Below are positions 14,865 to 18,560 of a DNA stretch of 18,560 bases, piece by piece. Position 1 is the stretch's first letter, and each line of letters opens with the position of its first letter. A program made the position numbers and the translations under genes. The stretch is from positions 1 through 18,560 of the forward strand of contig WTJP01000078.1 of assembly GCA_011526275.1 (NCBI GenBank). Direction: 5' to 3'. Source of the stretch: Candidatus Arcticimaribacter sp. (GTDB taxonomy: Bacteria > Bacteroidota > Bacteroidia > Flavobacteriales > Flavobacteriaceae). A model generated the notes under the pieces. It was not told where the DNA came from. It searched no databases and saw only the letters and a program-made list of their open reading frames with translations.

Positions 14865-15472
14865 AAAATAGCGCGTTTTTTTAGTTCTTTTTCTAGTGCT
14901 TCGGGCGATGTGAATTGAAGGGAGGGAATCCCCAAAGCAATTGCAGCTTCTACATTACGCAGGTTATCATCGATAAACAAACATTCCTCTGCTTTAAGCT
15001 CAAATCGCGATAAGGTGGTTTGATAAATTTCAGGGAAGGGTTTTCGGGTTTTTTCTTCCCCAGAAACGACTATTCCTTCAAACCAATGTAAAAACTCAAA
15101 TTTTTCGAGCGCAATAGGAAATGTCTCGGCACTCCAATTGGTCAAGGCAACGACCTTTAAATTGGGTTGGTCAATGCATTGCCTTAATATGTTTACCGTT
15201 CCTTCAATGGCATCGCCCAACATTTCTTCCCAACGTCCGTAATACATGCGAATCCATTCTTCGTATTGTGGGAATAAGGCTACCCGTTCTTCGGTAGCTT
15301 TGGCTAGGGGATAGCCTGCATCTTGGTTTTCGTTCCAATCCATGGTGCAAATCTCATGGTAAAACCAGGCTAATTTTTCTTCGTCCTTAAAGACCTCTTT
15401 AAAGACATAGTCGGGGTTCCAATCGATGAGCACTCCGCCTAAATCAAAAATGATGGTTTTAGGTGGAATCAT
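14861..15472 (-). CDS. HAD-superfamily (subfamily IA) hydrolase, YihX-like
   Basis: Cytoplasmic phosphatase-like protein of 203 residues. Motif I is FDLGGVLID with nucleophile D10, motif II LTNWS with T111, motif III K144 in RKPFPEIY, and motif IV FIDDN with D168/D169. A helical cap lies at about 17-90, as in subfamily IA. The second Asp of motif I (usual DxD) is Gly12. The same kind of change occurs in YihX (glucose-1-phosphate phosphatase; DLGN) and in haloacid dehalogenases, so it does not by itself mean loss of activity. The substrate is probably a small sugar phosphate or nucleotide but is not determinable here. Both ends overlap their neighbours by ATGA (prfB upstream, the ArsC-like gene downstream), and its stop is TGA. 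Confidence 0.86.
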   Translation of the reverse strand: MIPPKTIIFDLGGVLIDWNPDYVFKEVFKDEEKLAWFYHEICTMDWNENQDAGYPLAKATEERVALFPQYEEWIRMYYGRWEEMLGDAIEGTVNILRQCIDQPNLKVVALTNWSAETFPIALEKFEFLHWFEGIVVSGEEKTRKPFPEIYQTTLSRFELKAEECLFIDDNLRNVEAAIALGIPSLQFTSPEALEKELKKRAIL

Positions 15473-16576
15473 AGGCTATCGGTTGAAGATTTTTGCCCCA
15501 TAAACATGAGGTAGGCTTTTAAGAATTTATCGATGTTCCCGTTGAGTACACTGTCCACATCGCTGGTTTCTTCTTGCGTACGCACGTCTTTAACCAATTT
15601 ATAGGGTTGCATCACATAATTGCGAATTTGCGATCCCCATTCGATTTTCTTTTTAGAGGCTTCGATTTCATCGCGAGCAGCCATTTTCTTTTGCAGCTCT
15701 ATTTCATACAATTGCGACTTAAGCAACTGCATGGCTTTGGTTTTATTCTCTAATTGCGATCGGGTTTCAGAGTTTTCAATGATGATTCCCGATGGGGCAT
15801 GACGTAAACGCACCGCTGTTTCAATCTTGTTTACACTTTGACCCCCTGCGCCACTGGCACGCATGGTTTCCCAGCTAATATCCGCCGGATTGATGACAAT
15901 CTCAATACTATCGTCCACCAAAGGATAGACATAGACCGAGACGAAAGAAGTATGGCGTTTCGCATTGCTATCAAAGGGAGAAATACGCACCAAACGGTGT
16001 ACTCCATTTTCCCCTTTTAACCAGCCAAAAGCAAAGTCACCTTCAATTTCTATGGTCACTGTTTTTACTCCGGCTACATCTCCAGCTTGGTGGTTGAGCT
16101 CTTTTAGCTTAAAGCCCTGTTTTTCACCCCACATCAGGTACATGCGCATAAGCATTTCTGCCCAGTCGCAGCTTTCGGTTCCTCCAGCTCCAGCGGTAAT
16201 TTGCAGCACAGCACTCAAGGCATCACCCTCATCTGAAAGCATATTGCGGAATTCAATATCTTCCAGTAAATCGAGCAATTTTTGGTGGGTAGCATTCACT
16301 TCCGCTTCCTCGACTTCGCCTTCTTTATAGAAGTCAAAAAGCACTTCAAGGTCATCGAGCAATTGTTTGGCTTGCTCATAGTCGTTCACCCATTTTTTGA
16401 GGGAACGCAATTCTTTCATGTGGTTTTCCGCCTTTTTGGGGTCGTTCCAAAAATCGGGGTCTAGGGTAACTTCTTCTTGGTTACGGATTTGGATTTCTTT
16501 GGCATCAATGTCAAAGATACCTCCTTAACGCACCCAGGCGTTCAAAAAGACCCTTGATTTGGTCGGTGGTGATCAT
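15469..16576 (-). CDS. prfB: peptide chain release factor 2, with programmed +1 frameshift
   Basis: Class I release factor that reads UGA and UAA and triggers peptide release. Translation starts at the ATG at 16576 (MITTDQIKGLFERL...) and runs 21 codons to an in-frame TGA at 16513-16511. A +1 shift on CTT (skipping T16513) continues with GAC into the long frame, giving 368 residues, against 365 in E. coli. The long frame alone would begin at a Met at 16419 and lose 52 residues of domain 1. Numbered on the full protein, the stop-codon recognition tripeptide SPF is at 199-201 (specific to RF2; RF1 has PxT) and the catalytic GGQ at 244-246. It heads an operon with the HAD and ArsC-like genes via ATGA overlaps. 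Expression should be autoregulated: scarce RF2 slows termination at the internal UGA and favours the shift. Confidence 0.96.
16510..16525 (-). promoter_or_regulatory. prfB programmed +1 frameshift (recoding) site
   Basis: On the minus strand the site reads AGG AGG TAT CTT TGA C. It has an internal Shine-Dalgarno stimulator AGGAGG (16525-16520), a 3-nt spacer, the slippery CTT (16516-16514), the internal stop TGA (16513-16511) and the context base C. The layout and spacing match the E. coli prfB site (AGGGGG TAT CTT TGA C), and both flanking frames encode RF2 sequence. Confidence 0.97.
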
Positions 16577-16579
16577 GCT

Positions 16580-16599
16580 CTATTTTTTTGTAAAAATAG
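16580..16599. repeat. perfect 8-bp inverted repeat just upstream of prfB
   Basis: CTATTTTT (16580-16587), a TTGT spacer, and AAAAATAG (16592-16599), ending 3 nt before the prfB ATG. On the minus strand it contains TATTTTTA (16598-16591), one base from the -7 consensus, so it may be promoter, operator or a leader hairpin. The rest of the 86-nt divergent gap (16577-16662) is T-rich, and I could place no confident promoter for the metalloprotease gene. Confidence 0.45.
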
Positions 16600-16662
16600 A
16601 ATTAAACTTGGCGTTTTTTTATTTGTAGTAGATTTTTTTTAGCTTGAACATCTCAAACAAAA

Positions 16663-18560
16663 ATGATGTCTTTAAAACAACTTTCCACCCTCTTGTTTTG
16701 TTTGTTCCTCGTTGTGGGACAGGCCCAAAAAAAACGCAATACATCCAAAGAACAATCCCCGCTAAGTAGCGCTGAAAAAGGAAAGTCCTTTGCAGGTTTT
16801 TTCAATTTCAACTACGATGAAAGCACAGGATCGATTTACCTTAAAATTAACAAAGCGACCCAGCTCGAATCACCTTTTCTCTATGTCAATGGCTTAAGTG
16901 CTGGAATTGGAAGCAACGACATTGGTCTAGACCGTGGACAGTTGGGGAATGAACGCGTGGTGCATTTCAGCAAAATGGGCGATAAAATCATGATGGTACA
17001 ACCGAACTTAGATTACCGCAGTACTTCTGATAATGTTTTGGAACAAGCTTCCATTGCGCAAGCTTTCGCCAAATCGGTTCTCTTTGGTTTCCCCATCAAA
17101 GCGACTACAGCTACCCACTATGTAGTGGACTTAACGCCTTTTTTAATGCAAGATGCCCATGGGGTCGCTTCTCGCTTAAAGCAGCGGAAGCAGGGAAGCT
17201 ATAGTGTGGATAAAAGCCGTTCTGCCGTTGCTTTAGACCGTACCAAAAACTTCCCAAAGAACACCGAATTTGATGTAATGATGACCTTTAAGGGCAGTCC
17301 TCAAGGCAGCTGGATTCGCTCAGTAACACCAACGCCAAATAGCGTTACCGTTCACCAACACCATTCGTTTATTGCCCTTCCAGAAGTGCCCATGACCCCT
17401 CGGAAATTTGATCCCCGTTCGGGAACGATTCCTTTCAGTTATAACGATTATTCAACCCCGGTCAATGCATCGACCCGCAAGGTCTTTTCTTTACGCCACC
17501 GTTTAGAAAAAAAAGATCCCAATGCTGATGTGAGTGAAGCGGTTGAGCCCATCGTGTATTATTTAGACAATGGTACCCCAGAGCCGGTGCGTTCTGCGCT
17601 TTTGTCGGGTGGAGCTTGGTGGAATCAAGCTTTTGAAGCAGCGGGCTATAAAGACGCTTTTCAAATCAAAATGCTCCCAGATGATGCCGATCCTATGGAT
17701 GTACGCTACAATGTGATTCAATGGGTGCACCGTTCCACCCGTGGGTGGAGTTATGGGGCAAGTGTGGTGGACCCGCGTACAGGTGAAATTTTAAAAGGGC
17801 ATGTAAGCTTGGGAAGTCTTCGCATTCGTCAAGATTTTATGATCGCACAGGCCCTTACCAATGCTCCCTATGCCGACGGGAAAACCGACGATACCCCTAT
17901 GCTCGAGATGGCCTTGGCGCGTATTCGTCAACTTTCGGCCCATGAGATAGGGCACACCTTAGGCTTTGCACACAACTTTGCCGCCAGTGTAAAAGATCGC
18001 GCCTCGGTAATGGATTATCCACATCCCACCTTATCGCTCGTCGATGGAAAAATCTCCTACGAAAATGCTTATGCCGTAGGAATAGGGGACTGGGACAAGG
18101 TGAGTGTAAAATACGCCTACAGTGATTTTCCTGACGGCACCGATGAAACCGCTGCACTCAATAAAATCTTGGATCAAAGTGTAGCCCAGGGGCACCGTTT
18201 TATTTCCGACCGTGATGCCCGCCCAATTGGGGGAGCACATCCCTATGCGCATTTGTGGGACAATGGTGGTTCGGCAGTAAAAGAGTTTGAGCAGTTGCTC
18301 GACATTCGTCAAGTGGCTTTGAATAACTTCTCGGAAGATCAACTCAAAGCGGGAGAACCCCTTTCTGTGCTTCGCGACCGACTGGTTCCGCTTTATTTCC
18401 TCCATCGCTATCAATTGGAAGCTGTGGTGAAATTAGTAGGAGGTCAAGAATATGATTACGGCGTAAAAGGAGCGAACAATAGTGGCGTAAAAACGGTAGC
18501 TGCTCCAGAGCAACGTCAAGCCTTTAAAGCCCTTGTTGCTTCTTTGAATCAAAACACCTT
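16663..18560 (+). CDS. secreted zinc-dependent metalloprotease, DUF5117/DUF4953 type (3' end outside window)
   Basis: The frame is open from the ATG at 16663 (a second ATG follows at once) to the window end; 632 residues are visible and the stop is not. A signal peptide is clear: MMSLKQLSTLLFCLFLVVGQA, with likely cleavage near Ala21/Gln22. The metzincin-like zinc motif HEIGHTLGFAH is at 427-437 (H427, E428, H431, H437). It is followed by SVMDYPHP with a candidate Met-turn at Met450. The long N-terminal region before the catalytic domain, rich in beta strands, fits the DUF5118/DUF5117 plus DUF4953 architecture common in Bacteroidota; such proteins usually run to about 800 residues, so roughly the last fifth is missing. 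It is probably exported to the periplasm or surface, with unknown substrate. It is divergent from prfB, with 86 nt between starts. Confidence 0.88.
   Translation, partial: MMSLKQLSTLLFCLFLVVGQAQKKRNTSKEQSPLSSAEKGKSFAGFFNFNYDESTGSIYLKINKATQLESPFLYVNGLSAGIGSNDIGLDRGQLGNERVVHFSKMGDKIMMVQPNLDYRSTSDNVLEQASIAQAFAKSVLFGFPIKATTATHYVVDLTPFLMQDAHGVASRLKQRKQGSYSVDKSRSAVALDRTKNFPKNTEFDVMMTFKGSPQGSWIRSVTPTPNSVTVHQHHSFIALPEVPMTPRKFDPRSGTIPFSYNDYSTPVNASTRKVFSLRHRLEKKDPNADVSEAVEPIVYYLDNGTPEPVRSALLSGGAWWNQAFEAAGYKDAFQIKMLPDDADPMDVRYNVIQWVHRSTRGWSYGASVVDPRTGEILKGHVSLGSLRIRQDFMIAQALTNAPYADGKTDDTPMLEMALARIRQLSAHEIGHTLGFAHNFAASVKDRASVMDYPHPTLSLVDGKISYENAYAVGIGDWDKVSVKYAYSDFPDGTDETAALNKILDQSVAQGHRFISDRDARPIGGAHPYAHLWDNGGSAVKEFEQLLDIRQVALNNFSEDQLKAGEPLSVLRDRLVPLYFLHRYQLEAVVKLVGGQEYDYGVKGANNSGVKTVAAPEQRQAFKALVASLNQNT

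Noticed and set aside
14861..15472. HAD protein as catalytically dead because motif I is DLGG rather than DxD
   Set aside because: Active family members such as YihX and haloacid dehalogenases also lack the second Asp; the nucleophile, Thr, Lys and acidic motif IV are intact.
15469..16419. RF2 as a 316-residue protein starting at 16419
   Set aside because: It lacks part of domain 1; upstream codons in two frames joined at the AGGAGG-TAT-CTT-TGA-C site restore a full 368-residue RF2.
17897..18414. Antisense open frames opposite the metalloprotease gene
   Set aside because: They lie opposite a gene with an intact zinc motif and signal peptide; their translations are Cys/Arg/His-rich without family features.
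1..18560. CRISPR array, insertion sequence, prophage, tRNA or defence island
   Set aside because: No regularly spaced repeats, transposase, integrase, terminal inverted repeats or cloverleaf were seen, and gaps between genes are all under about 130 nt.

Overview
The window is an ordinary, densely coded stretch of chromosome from a member of the Bacteroidota, most likely a marine-type Flavobacteriaceae. The evidence is a menaquinone (MenC/MenE) cluster, a CarboxypepD_reg/OMP_b-brl_3-type outer-membrane receptor, a zinc metalloprotease of the DUF5117/DUF4953 type, promoters of the Bacteroidota kind (TAnnTTTG at -7), and start codons without Shine-Dalgarno sequences. No phage, transposon, CRISPR, tRNA or rRNA is visible, and no gap between genes exceeds about 130 bases.

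Layout. (1) 1-2799, plus strand: the 3' part of menC, a CPBP intramembrane protease and menE, chained by 31-nt and 23-nt overlaps. (2) 2788-4416, minus: a biotin-dependent carboxyltransferase most like methylcrotonyl-CoA carboxylase beta; its 3' end overlaps that of menE. (3) 4536-9782, plus: a 59-residue membrane protein, an EttA-type ABC-F translation factor, an MscS channel, a flavin monooxygenase and a membrane-anchored alpha/beta hydrolase, with gaps of 3, 12 and 31 nt and then a 7-nt overlap. (4) 9779-11630, minus: class II fumarase followed by an overlapping GNAT acetyltransferase. (5) 11760-11936, plus: a 58-residue membrane protein with its own promoter, ending at a strong bidirectional terminator. 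(6) 12001-14457, minus: an outer-membrane beta-barrel receptor. (7) 14517-16576, minus: prfB (with programmed +1 frameshift), a HAD hydrolase and an ArsC-like reductase, joined by two ATGA overlaps. (8) 16663 to the window end, plus: a secreted zinc metalloprotease, cut off by the window edge.

How the genes work together. menC and menE carry out consecutive steps making and activating o-succinylbenzoate for menaquinone. Fumarase and the carboxylase subunit are central and leucine catabolism enzymes. EttA and RF2 both act on translation but lie in different units. The FMO plus hydrolase pair could oxidise and then cleave a lipophilic substrate, but this is inference.

I found no clearly new biological system. 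The points most worth following are the prfB recoding site, with an AGGAGG stimulator in a lineage that scarcely uses SD sequences for initiation; the small membrane proteins at 4536 and 11760; the CPBP protease set inside the men cluster; and the FMO-hydrolase pair.
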